A DNA stretch of 58,498 nt, taken from assembly GCA_017513095.1 (NCBI GenBank), contig JAFWDJ010000022.1, positions 108,755-167,252 of the forward strand, given 5' to 3'. This DNA is from Clostridia bacterium (GTDB lineage: Bacteria > Bacillota > Clostridia > Oscillospirales > RGIG577). Under the pieces are notes generated by a model that was not told the origin of the DNA, did no database searches, and saw only the letters and a list, made by a program, of their open reading frames with translations. The position numbers were made by a program, and so were the translations under genes. Shown here in pieces: positions 1 through 8,428 of this stretch; position 1 is the stretch's first letter, and each line of letters opens with the position of its first letter.

Positions 1-449
1 CGCTTTTCGGCGGCACGCCCGTTTCAAAGCTCTTTATGAACGTAAGAGAGAAGCTGTCGCTATGTTATTACGTAAAATCTATCACCGACAAGCTAAAGGG
101 CGTTATGATCATAGCGGCGGGCATCGAAAACGAAAATCTCGACGTTACGCTTAAAGAGATAGAAGCGCAGCTTTCAGCCTTAAAGCGGGGCGAGATAACC
201 GAGGATGAGCTTACGGCCGCGCGCGCGGCGCTTCGCACGTCGATAAATTCAACGCTCGACTCGGGCGCGCAGACCGAGGATTATTATCTTACAAAGACGA
301 TAAACGGCGACACGTCGTCTCCGCTTGATCTTCTTTTGCGTCTTGACGCGGTGACGACCGACGAGATAATTGCGGCGGCAAATACGATAAAATACGATAC
401 GATATATTTCCTTAAGGGTACAGAGGGAGGCGCAGACGATGAGCAGTGA
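1..449 (+). CDS. M16-family peptidase, YmfF-like partner subunit (3' part only)
   Basis: The reading frame is already open at the left edge, so the true start lies outside the window; about 149 C-terminal codons are visible. The first residues (FGGTPVSKLF, then NVREKLSLCYY) match the C-terminal half of insulinase/pitrilysin-like M16 proteins of the Firmicutes YmfF type, where a 'SKLF.NVREK.SL.YY' stretch is typical. The HxxEH zinc site, if present, would be in the missing part. It overlaps the next M16 gene by 11 bases, so the two are probably translationally coupled and form a two-protein pair like YmfF/YmfH. The substrate is unknown. Family assignment is good; whether this subunit is catalytic cannot be judged here. 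Confidence 0.82.
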   Translation, partial: LFGGTPVSKLFMNVREKLSLCYYVKSITDKLKGVMIIAAGIENENLDVTLKEIEAQLSALKRGEITEDELTAARAALRTSINSTLDSGAQTEDYYLTKTINGDTSSPLDLLLRLDAVTTDEIIAAANTIKYDTIYFLKGTEGGADDEQ

Positions 450-1737
450 AACGAGGATAACGAAAAAGACGTATGAAACTCTCGGCGAAGAGCTCATACG
501 CATTGACCATAAAAGCGGACTTACCGCGCTTGTAGTCCCGAAGAGGGGCTTTTCAAAGATGTACGCCGTATTTGCTGCGAATTACGGCTCTGTTGACCGC
601 GAGTTCAAATCCGACGCGACCGACGGATTTGTCGTCGTGCCCGACGGCATAGCCCATTTTCTTGAGCATAAGCTCTTTGAGGGAAAGGACGGCAACGCCT
701 TTGAAAAGTACGCCGTAACGGGCGCGAGCGCGAACGCGTATACGAGCTTTGACAAGACGGCCTATCTTTTCTCCTGCACGGACAGATTCAAAGAGAATTT
801 GGAGATACTTCTCGATTTCGTGCAGTCGCCGTATTTTACGGATGAGAATGTTAAAAAGGAGCAGGGCATTATAGGTCAGGAGATACGCATGTACGACGAC
901 CACCCCGACTTTCGCGTGCTCAATAATCTTCTTAATCTTCTGTATCACGAGCATCCCGTGCGCGTCGATATCGCGGGCACCGTTGAGAGCATATCGCATA
1001 TCACGCCCGAAATACTTAACACCTGCTACGACACGTTCTACAATCTTTCCAATATGGTGCTCTGCATCGCGGGCGACGTTGATATAGACGAGGTGGTATC
1101 CGCGATGGACGAAAAGATAATAAAAAAGCCGTCCTCGCATATCGAAAGAAAGGCGATAAACGAGCCCGACACAGTCGCGGGCACCATGACTTCGCAGCCG
1201 CTCGAGGTCGCGATACCGAAATTTATGCTCGGCTTTAAGGATATATGCGGCGAATTTACGGGCAGGGCGGCACAGAAGAACGATTACCTGACAGAGATAC
1301 TTATGGAGATGACGGCGGGCGAGGACAGCGACCTTTACGGCGACCTGTTCGGAAGGGGCCTTATAAACAAGAACTTCGGCTTTGAGTATTACAGGGAGAG
1401 AAACTTCGCGCTCAGCATCTTTGAGGGCGAAAGCGAGGACCCCGCGGCCGTGCGCGACGCGATTTTTGAGAAGCTTGCGCTCCTTCGCGAGGATTTTGAC
1501 GAGGAAGCCTTTAATATCGCGAAAAAGAACGTATATTCGCGCATGATTTTTCAGTTTAATTCAACCGACAATATTGCAAACAGCCTGATTTCGTGTTATT
1601 TTAATGATATCGATATGTTTGAAGGCATAGAGATGATAAAGGCGATATCAAAGGAAGACGCGAAAGCGCGTCTTTTGAGTCATTTCAAAGAAGAGCTTGC
1701 AGCGCTGTCGGTGATATGTCCCGCAAACGACAAGTGA
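439..1737 (+). CDS. M16-family zinc metallopeptidase, YmfH-like
   Basis: A 432-residue protein with the inverted zinc motif HFLEH at residues 73-77, followed by the family stretch 'LFEGKDGN.F' and a downstream acidic helix near residue 150 (QGIIGQEI) that should supply the third zinc ligand. Length and layout fit one M16 half-clam subunit of the YmfH type, predicted to act on peptides or small proteins in the cytoplasm. The start ATG at 439 is preceded by GGGAGG at about nine bases and overlaps the end of the upstream M16 gene, so the pair is an operon. The next gene (lgt) follows after 21 bases. Catalytic competence is inferred from the intact motif; the substrate is not known. Confidence 0.88.
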   Translation: MSSETRITKKTYETLGEELIRIDHKSGLTALVVPKRGFSKMYAVFAANYGSVDREFKSDATDGFVVVPDGIAHFLEHKLFEGKDGNAFEKYAVTGASANAYTSFDKTAYLFSCTDRFKENLEILLDFVQSPYFTDENVKKEQGIIGQEIRMYDDHPDFRVLNNLLNLLYHEHPVRVDIAGTVESISHITPEILNTCYDTFYNLSNMVLCIAGDVDIDEVVSAMDEKIIKKPSSHIERKAINEPDTVAGTMTSQPLEVAIPKFMLGFKDICGEFTGRAAQKNDYLTEILMEMTAGEDSDLYGDLFGRGLINKNFGFEYYRERNFALSIFEGESEDPAAVRDAIFEKLALLREDFDEEAFNIAKKNVYSRMIFQFNSTDNIANSLISCYFNDIDMFEGIEMIKAISKEDAKARLLSHFKEELAALSVICPANDK

Positions 1738-1758
1738 TCCCGGGCGGAGGTAAATACA

Positions 1759-2610
1759 TTGACAGTAGATAATTCAATAGCGTTTCCGGGGCTGGGCATA
1801 AGCGTGGACCCGCAGAGAACGGCTTTCGAAATTTTTGGCTTTTCCGTATACTGGTACGGCGTCATCATTGGAATAGGCTTTATTTTGGGGCTTTTATACG
1901 CCCTTTCAAGAGTGCGTTACGAGAAGATAAAGGAGGACGATTTCCTTTTGATACTCATAATCTCTCTGCCCGTTTCCATTATCTGCGCCAGAGCCTATTA
2001 TGTGATTTTTTACAGTTCCCTATACTTTACAGACGGAAAATTTGATTTTATGCGCGCGATATCCATACGCGACGGCGGTCTTGCCATCTACGGCGGAGTT
2101 ATAGGCGCGTTTCTGTGCACGTTTATAATATGTAGGCTGAAAAAGATAAGCTTTCTTAAGGTGAGCGACTGCGTGGCAGTAAGCTTTCTTATAGGGCAGG
2201 GCATAGGCCGCTGGGGCAACTTCTTCAACAGAGAGGCCTACGGCGAGATTACGGCTCTGCCGTGGCGCATGGAGATATACGACATGGCCGCGCATATGCG
2301 CATATGCGTTCACCCCACGTTTCTCTATGAATCCGTATGGAACCTTTTGGGCGCGCTTCTCATTCACATATATTACAAGCGCAAAAAATTCAACGGCGAG
2401 ATACTTCTTATGTATGTCGCGTGGTACGGCTTCGGCCGCATGTTCATCGAGGGCTTAAGAACGGACAGCCTTTATCTTTTCGATTCGGGCATTCGTGTTT
2501 CGCAGGCGCTTGCGGCCGTTTCGTTCGCCGCGGCGGTAATTTTAATCATCATAGCAAGGATAAAAACAAAGAACAGGGAGAATTTATCAAATGGCAGCAA
2601 AAATAATTGA
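1759..2610 (+). CDS. lgt: Prolipoprotein diacylglyceryl transferase
   Basis: Lgt transfers the diacylglyceryl group from phosphatidylglycerol to the lipobox cysteine of prolipoproteins in the cytoplasmic membrane. The 283-residue protein has the family signature GRWGNFFNRE at residues 150-159, an N-terminal hydrophobic segment with the usual YWYG.I stretch, and several further membrane segments, matching the seven-TM fold. The start is TTG at 1759, chosen because GGAGG ends eight bases upstream and no in-frame ATG fits better. The last 20 bases overlap folD. Likely clients in this window are the two small lipoproteins at 29.3-30.3 kb. Confidence 0.95.
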   Translation: MTVDNSIAFPGLGISVDPQRTAFEIFGFSVYWYGVIIGIGFILGLLYALSRVRYEKIKEDDFLLILIISLPVSIICARAYYVIFYSSLYFTDGKFDFMRAISIRDGGLAIYGGVIGAFLCTFIICRLKKISFLKVSDCVAVSFLIGQGIGRWGNFFNREAYGEITALPWRMEIYDMAAHMRICVHPTFLYESVWNLLGALLIHIYYKRKKFNGEILLMYVAWYGFGRMFIEGLRTDSLYLFDSGIRVSQALAAVSFAAAVILIIIARIKTKNRENLSNGSKNN

Positions 2611-3451
2611 CGGAAAGGCACTTTCCAAAAAACTCAGAGAACAGATTAAAAAGGACGCCGAGGCACTTAAATCAAAGGGCATAAATCCCTCGCTGTCCGT
2701 AATAATCGTGGGCGAGGACCCCGCGTCGAAGACATACGTTAAGAACAAGCGTCTCGCCTGCGAGGAGGTCGGCATAAAATCCGACGTATACGAGCTTCCC
2801 GAGAGCACGACGTCCGAGGAGCTTTTATCGCTTGTCGAGAAGCTAAACGCCGACGAAAGCGTTCACGGCATACTCGTGCAGCTTCCGCTGCCCGGACACC
2901 TCGACGAAAAGGTCGTAATCGAGAATATCCGCATCGACAAGGACGTCGACGCCTTCCACCCGCAGAACGTGGGAAGGATAATGATAGGCGACTTTGACTT
3001 TCTGCCCTGCACTCCGGCCGGAGTCATGGAGATAATAGACGAGGCGGGCGTCGAGGTAAAGGGCAAGGAATGCGTAGTCGTCGGACGAAGCAACATCGTG
3101 GGAAAGCCGCAGGCCATGCTTCTTTTACACAGGCACGGCACCGTGACGATCTGCCACTCGCGCACGAAGGACTTAAAGGAAGTAACGCGCCGCGCGGAGA
3201 TACTCGTTGCGGCCGTGGGCAAGGCGAAGATGATAACGGCCGACATGGTGCGCCCCGGCGCGGTCGTCATTGACGTGGGCATGAACCGCGACGAGAACGG
3301 CAAGCTCTGCGGCGACGTTGACTTTGAGAACGTAAAAGAGGTGGCGTCCGTAATTACGCCCGTTCCGGGCGGCGTAGGCCCTCTTACGATAACCATGCTT
3401 TTAAAGAACACGATAAAGGCGGCAGAGTTAAGACTTAGCGGCAAAGCCTGA
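2591..3451 (+). CDS. folD: Bifunctional methylene-THF dehydrogenase / methenyl-THF cyclohydrolase
   Basis: FolD interconverts 5,10-methylene-, methenyl- and 10-formyl-tetrahydrofolate, supplying one-carbon units for purines and formyl-Met. The protein has 286 residues, the normal size. Visible motifs are the catalytic YxxxK (Tyr49...Lys53), the substrate stretch [12 protein letters not shown], the Rossmann segment GRSNIVGKP, and the closing [10 protein letters not shown] signature. The start overlaps lgt by 20 bases, with GGGAGA upstream. TrmFO, encoded in this window, uses methylene-THF that FolD can provide, although the genes are far apart. Confidence 0.96.
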   Translation: MAAKIIDGKALSKKLREQIKKDAEALKSKGINPSLSVIIVGEDPASKTYVKNKRLACEEVGIKSDVYELPESTTSEELLSLVEKLNADESVHGILVQLPLPGHLDEKVVIENIRIDKDVDAFHPQNVGRIMIGDFDFLPCTPAGVMEIIDEAGVEVKGKECVVVGRSNIVGKPQAMLLLHRHGTVTICHSRTKDLKEVTRRAEILVAAVGKAKMITADMVRPGAVVIDVGMNRDENGKLCGDVDFENVKEVASVITPVPGGVGPLTITMLLKNTIKAAELRLSGKA

Positions 3452-3477
3452 CACGCCGTATGAAGGAAGGTGTTTGT

Positions 3478-4983
3478 GTGGCGGATACCGACATTTTAAG
3501 ACAGCTGGAGAAGAAAACGCTGGCCGAGCTTAAAGAGACGGCGCGCGCTCTTGGCATAAGAAGCGTGACCGCCTACCGAAAGGCGGAGCTTGCGCAGAAG
3601 ATATGCGAGCTTTTAGAGCAGAACGAAGCGGCGATAAAAGAAAGCGCCGCAAAGAACGGCGCGCGTGAGAATACCGAAACCGGGCGCACCGCGCCGCGAA
3701 GAGCCGGCACGAAGAGTGATGCGCCCGCCCCGGGAGGGGAAAGCGCGCCCGCAGGGCGCGAAATCTCGCCGCATAGCGCGCCGGAGGGCGAAAAAAGCGA
3801 GCCCGCACCGCCGGAGGAGCGCCCCGCGCCGCGGGACGAGGCAGCCGATACGCAGACGGCGGAGCAGGAGACGGGCGACAACCGGCGTGACGCGGGCGGC
3901 GTGCTCGATATACTTACGGACGGCTTCGGCTTCCTTCGCGGTCAGAATTTTCTGCCCGGCCCCGAGGACATCTACGTTTCGCCGACACAGATACGGCGGT
4001 TCAGACTGAGACAGGGCGACGAGCTCTGGGGCGTTGTAAGAAAGCCGCAGGAAGACAAGTTCGAGTCGATGATATACGTAAAGACGATAAACGGCGACAG
4101 ACCTGACGCCGTTATGCGCCGCCCCGTATTCGAGCGGCTTGAGGCGATATTCCCGAACGAGCGCCTCAGGCTTGAGACCGACAAATCTAATTACGCCATG
4201 CGTCTTACGGACCTCGTGGCCCCGATAGGCAAGGGACAGCGCGGAATGATAGTGGCGCAGCCAAAGACCGGCAAAACGACGCTCTTAAAGCAGGTGGCAA
4301 ACAGCATAAGCAAAAACAACCCCGAATGCATACTTATCGTGCTTCTCATAGACGAACGACCCGAGGAGGTCACCGATATGCGGCGCTCAACGAACGCGAG
4401 GGTGGTATACTCCACCTTCGACGAGGAGCCCGCGCATCATATTAAGGTTGCGGAAATGGTGCTCGAATACGCCATGAGGCAGGTGGAGCATAAGAAGGAC
4501 ATCGTAATTCTTCTCGACTCGATAACTCGCCTTGCGCGCGCGTATAATCTCGTCATGCCGCCCACGGGACGCACGCTTTCGGGCGGCCTAGACGCGGGCG
4601 CGCTCATGTTCCCGAAAAAATTCTTCGGCGCGGCGCGAAATATCGACGGCGGCGGCTCCCTTACAATACTTGCGACGGCTCTCGTTGAGACGGGCAGCCG
4701 CATGGACGATATAATCTTCGAGGAGTTCAAGGGCACGGGCAATATGGAGCTTTATCTCGACAGAAAGATGAGCGAGCGGCGCATATTCCCCGCGGTCGAC
4801 ATCAACCGTTCGGGCACGCGGCGCGAGGAGCTTCTGCTCTCAAAGCGCGAGCTTGACTTTCTCTGGTCATTAAGACGTTCGCTCGGCGGAAGCGGCACGG
4901 ACATATACGAGAAGCTCGTATCAAAGATAATCACGACGAATTCAAACGCCGAGCTTGTCGATATGCTTTTAAAGAACAGCTGA
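3478..4983 (+). CDS. rho: Transcription termination factor Rho, with a low-complexity insertion
   Basis: Hexameric RNA-dependent ATPase that terminates transcription. I place the start at GTG 3478 because AAGGAAGG lies seven bases upstream; the in-frame ATG at 3460 has no ribosome-binding site. Domains in order: a Rho_N (SAP-like) helix bundle (about residues 1-45), an Ala/Pro/Glu/Arg-rich disordered stretch (about 50-130), the cold-shock-like RNA-binding fold (GFGFLRG, then DIYVSP), and the RecA-like motor with Walker A PKTGKTT, Walker [11 protein letters not shown], and the late GTGNMEL segment. The disordered insert of about 80 residues is very GC-rich. Such inserts are known in Rho of several high-GC lineages. 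It is followed by a separate promoter for rplU. Confidence 0.95.
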   Translation: MADTDILRQLEKKTLAELKETARALGIRSVTAYRKAELAQKICELLEQNEAAIKESAAKNGARENTETGRTAPRRAGTKSDAPAPGGESAPAGREISPHSAPEGEKSEPAPPEERPAPRDEAADTQTAEQETGDNRRDAGGVLDILTDGFGFLRGQNFLPGPEDIYVSPTQIRRFRLRQGDELWGVVRKPQEDKFESMIYVKTINGDRPDAVMRRPVFERLEAIFPNERLRLETDKSNYAMRLTDLVAPIGKGQRGMIVAQPKTGKTTLLKQVANSISKNNPECILIVLLIDERPEEVTDMRRSTNARVVYSTFDEEPAHHIKVAEMVLEYAMRQVEHKKDIVILLDSITRLARAYNLVMPPTGRTLSGGLDAGALMFPKKFFGAARNIDGGGSLTILATALVETGSRMDDIIFEEFKGTGNMELYLDRKMSERRIFPAVDINRSGTRREELLLSKRELDFLWSLRRSLGGSGTDIYEKLVSKIITTNSNAELVDMLLKNS

Positions 4984-5014
4984 AAAATTTTATCGTTTTC
5001 AAGGAAAAAAACCT

Positions 5015-5043
5015 TTGACAAGCCATTGTTTTAATGATATACT
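5015..5043 (+). promoter_or_regulatory. Sigma-A-type promoter for rplU-prp-rpmA
   Basis: TTGACA (5015-5020) and TATACT (5038-5043) are separated by exactly 17 bases, a near-consensus housekeeping promoter. It lies just after the rho stop codon and directs transcription into the ribosomal protein L21 leader. Confidence 0.85.
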
Positions 5044-5126
5044 ACCCTTTAGCCGCGTGTCTACGGTTTTTAAAGGTCATGCCCTGCCGTATACAGCGAG
5101 TTTTTAAGAAAGCGAGGTGCATCTTT
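5044..5126 (+). promoter_or_regulatory. 5' leader of rplU (candidate L21 leader RNA)
   Basis: About 75 transcribed bases separate the promoter from the rplU start. Firmicutes rplU messages commonly carry a structured L21 leader; the position fits. I did not confirm the consensus fold by eye, so this is a positional call. GAGGTG at 5114-5119 is the ribosome-binding site that favours the TTG start at 5127. Confidence 0.35.
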
Positions 5127-5438
5127 TTGTACGCTATAATCAAAACGGGCGGAAAACAGTATAAGGTGCAGGAAGGCGACACGATTTTTGTAGAAAAGCT
5201 TCCCGTAGAGGAAGGCGACACCTTTACGTTTGACGAGGTGCTTGCAGTAGGTACCGACGACGGCCTGAAGGTCGGCGCTCCCGTAGTGGACGGTGCTACC
5301 GTTGAGGCCAACGTTGCAAAGAACGGCAAGGGCAAAAAAATAATCATCTTCAAGTACAAGTCCAAAAAGGGTTACAGACGCAAGCAGGGTCACAGACAGC
5401 CTTATACCAAGGTTGAGATAACCAAGATCAATGCGTAA
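5127..5438 (+). CDS. rplU: 50S ribosomal protein L21
   Basis: A component of the large ribosomal subunit that binds 23S rRNA. The first residues ([13 protein letters not shown] after the initiator) are diagnostic. I start at TTG 5127: the frame runs open for 31 codons upstream, but those do not match L21, and GAGGTG sits seven bases before the TTG. This gives 103 residues, the normal length, ending in the conserved [10 protein letters not shown] region. It is first in the rplU-prp-rpmA operon, and the next gene begins three bases after its stop. Confidence 0.95.
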   Translation: MYAIIKTGGKQYKVQEGDTIFVEKLPVEEGDTFTFDEVLAVGTDDGLKVGAPVVDGATVEANVAKNGKGKKIIIFKYKSKKGYRRKQGHRQPYTKVEITKINA

Positions 5439-5441
5439 GTC

Positions 5442-5762
5442 ATGACTACCGTTAAATTATTCAAGGAAAATGGCAGAATTTGCGGATTTTCGGTAGCGGA
5501 TCACAGCGGCTACGACGAAGAGGGCGAGGACATAGTCTGCGCCGCAGTCTCTTCGGCGGTACAGTTCGCGGCCAACGGCATAACGGAGATCGCGGGCGCC
5601 GAGGCCGACGTTTCGGTGAACGAAAAGACCGCGGAAATAACGCTTAGAACGGATCCCTCAAACGAGGGCGCGCAGCTTTTGCTTGCCGCGTTCGCTCTCC
5701 ACATGGAGATCTTAAGCGAGGATTACAGTGAAAACATAATTTATCGTATTTTGGAGGTGTAG
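5442..5762 (+). CDS. prp: Ribosomal-processing cysteine protease Prp (YsxB family)
   Basis: Prp removes the N-terminal extension of the L27 precursor in Firmicutes before L27 can function in the ribosome. The 106-residue protein has the family signature HSGYDEEGEDIVCAAVS, which contains the catalytic His and Cys. It lies between rplU and rpmA as in most Firmicutes, and its substrate L27 is the next gene, with the expected cleavable leader. The start is only three bases after the rplU stop, so it is probably translationally coupled; no separate strong ribosome-binding site is seen. Confidence 0.93.
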   Translation: MTTVKLFKENGRICGFSVADHSGYDEEGEDIVCAAVSSAVQFAANGITEIAGAEADVSVNEKTAEITLRTDPSNEGAQLLLAAFALHMEILSEDYSENIIYRILEV

Positions 5763-5765
5763 GTA

Positions 5766-6050
5766 ATGTTAAAGATAAGCATACAGTTTTTTGCACATAA
5801 AAAGGGCGTTGGCTCTACGAAAAACGGCCGTGACAGCGAGTCCAAGCGTCTCGGCGCAAAGCGCGCCGACGGTCAGTTCGTGCTTGCGGGCAACATCCTC
5901 GTTCGCCAGAGAGGCACGAAGATCCATCCCGGAACGAACGTAGGAAAGGGCAGCGACGACACGCTTTTCGCTCTTATCGACGGCAAGGTAAAGTTCGAGA
6001 GAATGGGTAAAGACAGAAAAAAGGTTTCTGTTTACACGATCGAGCAGTAA
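5766..6050 (+). CDS. rpmA: 50S ribosomal protein L27, Prp-processed precursor
   Basis: L27 extends toward the peptidyl-transferase centre. The 94-residue precursor begins MLKISIQFF followed by AHKKG: the leader ending in FF is the Prp recognition segment and AHKKG is the mature N-terminus. The rest ([13 protein letters not shown], then [17 protein letters not shown]) is canonical L27. It starts after GGAGGTGTAGGTA, four bases downstream of prp. A strong terminator follows, ending the operon before obgE. Confidence 0.96.
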   Translation: MLKISIQFFAHKKGVGSTKNGRDSESKRLGAKRADGQFVLAGNILVRQRGTKIHPGTNVGKGSDDTLFALIDGKVKFERMGKDRKKVSVYTIEQ

Positions 6051-6064
6051 GCGAAAAAAAGACT

Positions 6065-6098
6065 AAAAAAATCTCGGACCGCGGTCTGAGATTTTTTT
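6065..6098 (+). terminator. Intrinsic terminator after rpmA
   Basis: An A-rich arm with ATCTCGGACC pairs with GGTCTGAGAT (one G-U pair) and is followed by seven T residues. The A/T-extended stem could work on both strands, but only the plus-strand operon ends here. Confidence 0.85.
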
Positions 6099-6125
6099 GT
6101 ATGTTCACATGAGAGGAGGACGCAT

Positions 6126-7403
6126 ATGTTTATAGACGTCGCGAAAATAACGATAAAGGCGGGCGACGGCGGACACGGCAAGGTGTCGTTCCACCGCGAG
6201 AAATACGTAAACGCCGGCGGGCCCGACGGCGGCGACGGCGGACAGGGCGGAAACGTTGTATTCGTCGTTGACCGCAATATGTCGACGCTTATGGACTTTA
6301 AATATAAGCGCAAATACTTTGCCGAGGACGGCCAGGCGGGCGGACAGAAGAAGTGCTTCGGCCGAAACGGCAGGGACCTTATAATAAAGGTGCCCGAAGG
6401 CACTTTGATTAAGGACGCCGAAACGGGCAGGCTCATATGGGACATGTCGTCCTCGGACGAGCCGTTTGTGGCCGCGAAAGGCGGACGCGGCGGCTGGGGC
6501 AACACTCACTTCGCAACTCCCACGCGCCAGACGCCGCGCTTTGCGAAGGCGGGACTGCCGGGACAGCGGCGCGAGGTCGTGCTTGAGCTAAAGCTCATAG
6601 CCGACGTGGGGCTTCTGGGCTTTCCGAACGTCGGAAAATCGACGTTTCTTTCCGTCGTATCGGCGGCGCGCCCGCAGATTGCGAATTATCACTTTACCAC
6701 GCTTACGCCGAATCTTGGCGTGGTGCGCATATCGGACGAGCTTTCCTTCGTCATGGCGGACATACCCGGACTTATCGAGGGCGCAAGCGAGGGCGTGGGA
6801 CTCGGTCACGACTTTTTAAGGCACGTCGACCGCTGCCGCCTGCTTATCCACATAGTGGACGTGTCGGGCAGCGAGGGACGCGACCCCGTGGAGGATTTTG
6901 AAACGATAAACCGCGAGCTTAAAAATTACAGCGAGGAGCTTTCGCGGCGGCCGCAGATAGTCGTGGGCAATAAGGTTGACATAATTACGGACGACAGTCT
7001 GCTTAAAAAATTTGAAAGCTACGTGCGCGAGCGCGGATACGAGTTTTATACTATGTCGGCGGCGACCGCGTCGGGCACGCGCGAGGTGATTAACGCCGCG
7101 GCCGAAATGCTCTCGAAGATACCGAAGCCCGAGCGCTTCGCGCCCGATTACTTCGAGCCCGAAAAGCCCATAGCCGAGGACCCGAACGACATCACGATAA
7201 CGCGCGAGGGCGACGCTTATGTCGTGGAGGGCGATTGGCTCTACGTGCTTCTTAACTCCGTCAATATGGACGACTACGAGAGCATGGCGTATTTCCAGCG
7301 CACACTGAGACGCACGGGCGTTATCGACAAGCTCACCGAGGCCGGCGTAAAAGACGGCGACACGGTCATCATGTACAATTTAGAGTTCGACTTTATGGAG
7401 TAA
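6126..7403 (+). CDS. obgE: Obg-family GTPase (ribosome assembly)
   Basis: A large GTPase associated with 50S subunit maturation and stress signalling. The 425-residue protein has the Gly-rich Obg fold (residues 1-158, with GGHGKVSFHREK and GGRGGWGN), G1 GFPNVGKST at 165-173, G3 DIPGLIEG, G4 NKVD, and a C-terminal OCT domain (about residues 345-425) as in Firmicutes ObgE. ATG 6126 is preceded by GAGGAGGA. It commonly follows rpmA in Firmicutes. Confidence 0.96.
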   Translation: MFIDVAKITIKAGDGGHGKVSFHREKYVNAGGPDGGDGGQGGNVVFVVDRNMSTLMDFKYKRKYFAEDGQAGGQKKCFGRNGRDLIIKVPEGTLIKDAETGRLIWDMSSSDEPFVAAKGGRGGWGNTHFATPTRQTPRFAKAGLPGQRREVVLELKLIADVGLLGFPNVGKSTFLSVVSAARPQIANYHFTTLTPNLGVVRISDELSFVMADIPGLIEGASEGVGLGHDFLRHVDRCRLLIHIVDVSGSEGRDPVEDFETINRELKNYSEELSRRPQIVVGNKVDIITDDSLLKKFESYVRERGYEFYTMSAATASGTREVINAAAEMLSKIPKPERFAPDYFEPEKPIAEDPNDITITREGDAYVVEGDWLYVLLNSVNMDDYESMAYFQRTLRRTGVIDKLTEAGVKDGDTVIMYNLEFDFME

Positions 7404-7446
7404 ACGGCGCTGGGTTATCAGCAACTTTAGACAGGTGGTGAAGACA

Positions 7447-7881
7447 GTGGTTAAACTTATAAATATAATGCCTTATAAAGAGATAAAAGGCGGCGAGGAA
7501 AGCATATATGACCACGTTGACGAAACCTTTGCCGTTCCTCAAAAAGTGATAGCGTATTTACAGACTACGCAGCCCCATGTTGTTTGTCTGGGCATGTATA
7601 AGCACCCTTTTAAAGAGATGGAACTTTCGGGTCCTTATTGGTATAACGACGGAGAATACTGTTGGGATCGTGATACGTGGAAATACGTTCTGAAGTATCA
7701 CGTTACGCTGCCGCAGGACTTTATCGACAAGGTCATGTCGGAAAAAGGGACGGCGTTTTTGGACAAATGTGCCGGGAGCGATAATTCATGGAGCAAGGTG
7801 ATCGGAGAGTTGAAAAAGAACCCCAATATGCTCTGTTATATGCCGGAAGACGCAGGGGATATTTCATTGGATGATTTTTAA
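7447..7881 (+). CDS. Hypothetical protein
   Basis: I do not recognise the family. The 144-residue protein (start GTG 7447, AGGTGG about eight bases upstream; an in-frame GTG lies at 7435) begins MVKLINIMPYKEIKGG. It is rich in aromatic residues (GPYWYNDGEYCWDRDTW), acidic overall, and has no signal peptide or membrane segment, so it is probably a cytoplasmic globular protein. It lies 43 bases after obgE and before the DUF3795 gene; both look like insertions between core genes. No function is proposed. Confidence 0.6.
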   Translation: MVKLINIMPYKEIKGGEESIYDHVDETFAVPQKVIAYLQTTQPHVVCLGMYKHPFKEMELSGPYWYNDGEYCWDRDTWKYVLKYHVTLPQDFIDKVMSEKGTAFLDKCAGSDNSWSKVIGELKKNPNMLCYMPEDAGDISLDDF

Positions 7882-7943
7882 AAACGGGAGAAAAGATGAA
7901 AATAAAATCCGGGAGCCGTATCCCGGCGTCGGGAGGAAATATT

Positions 7944-8276
7944 ATGAATAAAATGATCGCATACTGCGGGCTTGACTGCGAAAAATGCGACGCGTATATT
8001 GCAACTGTAAATGACGACCGCGCGCTTCGCGAAAAAACGGCGAAGCTGTGGGCAGAACTCAATAACGCGCCTATTCTGCCGGAGCATATAAACTGCGAGG
8101 GCTGCCGCACCGACGGCAAAAAGACCGTCTACTGCCAAAGCCTCTGCCCTATACGCCTGTGCGCCGTCGAAAAGGGTATAAAGACGTGCGGTGACTGCGC
8201 GTCCGTCCGCGGGTGCGAAAAGGCCGCGATAGTCATCTCGAACAACGAAGCTGCGCGAAAGAACCTGGGACTTTAA
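7944..8276 (+). CDS. Small Cys-rich protein, DUF3795-like
   Basis: A 110-residue protein starting at ATG 7944, seven bases after GGGAGG; the frame is open further upstream but has no better start. It opens with IAYCGLDCEKCDAYIA and continues with CEGCRTDG, CQSLCPIR and CGDCASVRGCEKA. This Cys spacing is typical of DUF3795 proteins, presumed to bind zinc or an iron-sulfur cluster; their biochemical role is not established. A strong terminator follows immediately. Confidence 0.72.
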   Translation: MNKMIAYCGLDCEKCDAYIATVNDDRALREKTAKLWAELNNAPILPEHINCEGCRTDGKKTVYCQSLCPIRLCAVEKGIKTCGDCASVRGCEKAAIVISNNEAARKNLGL

Positions 8277-8299
8277 GCGCGACGACCGGACTGTTATAT

Positions 8300-8337
8300 A
8301 AAAAGAGACGCGAGTACGCTTTCGCGTCTCTTTTTTT
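8300..8337 (+). terminator. Intrinsic terminator after the DUF3795 gene
   Basis: AAAGAGACGCG pairs with CGCGTCTCTTT around a ten-base loop and is followed by a run of T. It separates the upstream genes from the pyrG promoter. Confidence 0.88.
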
Positions 8338-8357
8338 CGGTTTGTGCGTAAATTTTA

Positions 8358-8386
8358 TTGACCTTTTTCGCGGTTTTGTATAAAAT
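8358..8386 (+). promoter_or_regulatory. Promoter for pyrG
   Basis: TTGACC (8358-8363) and TAAAAT (8381-8386) have 17-base spacing, between the preceding terminator and the pyrG ribosome-binding site. The transcribed leader would be about 35 bases. Confidence 0.7.
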
Positions 8387-8428
8387 AATTAAGTATGGAT
8401 TTAAGAATGAGCATAGGGGGATTTTCAT

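Noticed and set aside
1-1737. Possibility that the two M16 frames are one frameshifted gene
   Set aside because: Each has its own expected features (the second has a good ribosome-binding site and HFLEH), and YmfF/YmfH-type pairs are normally two genes.
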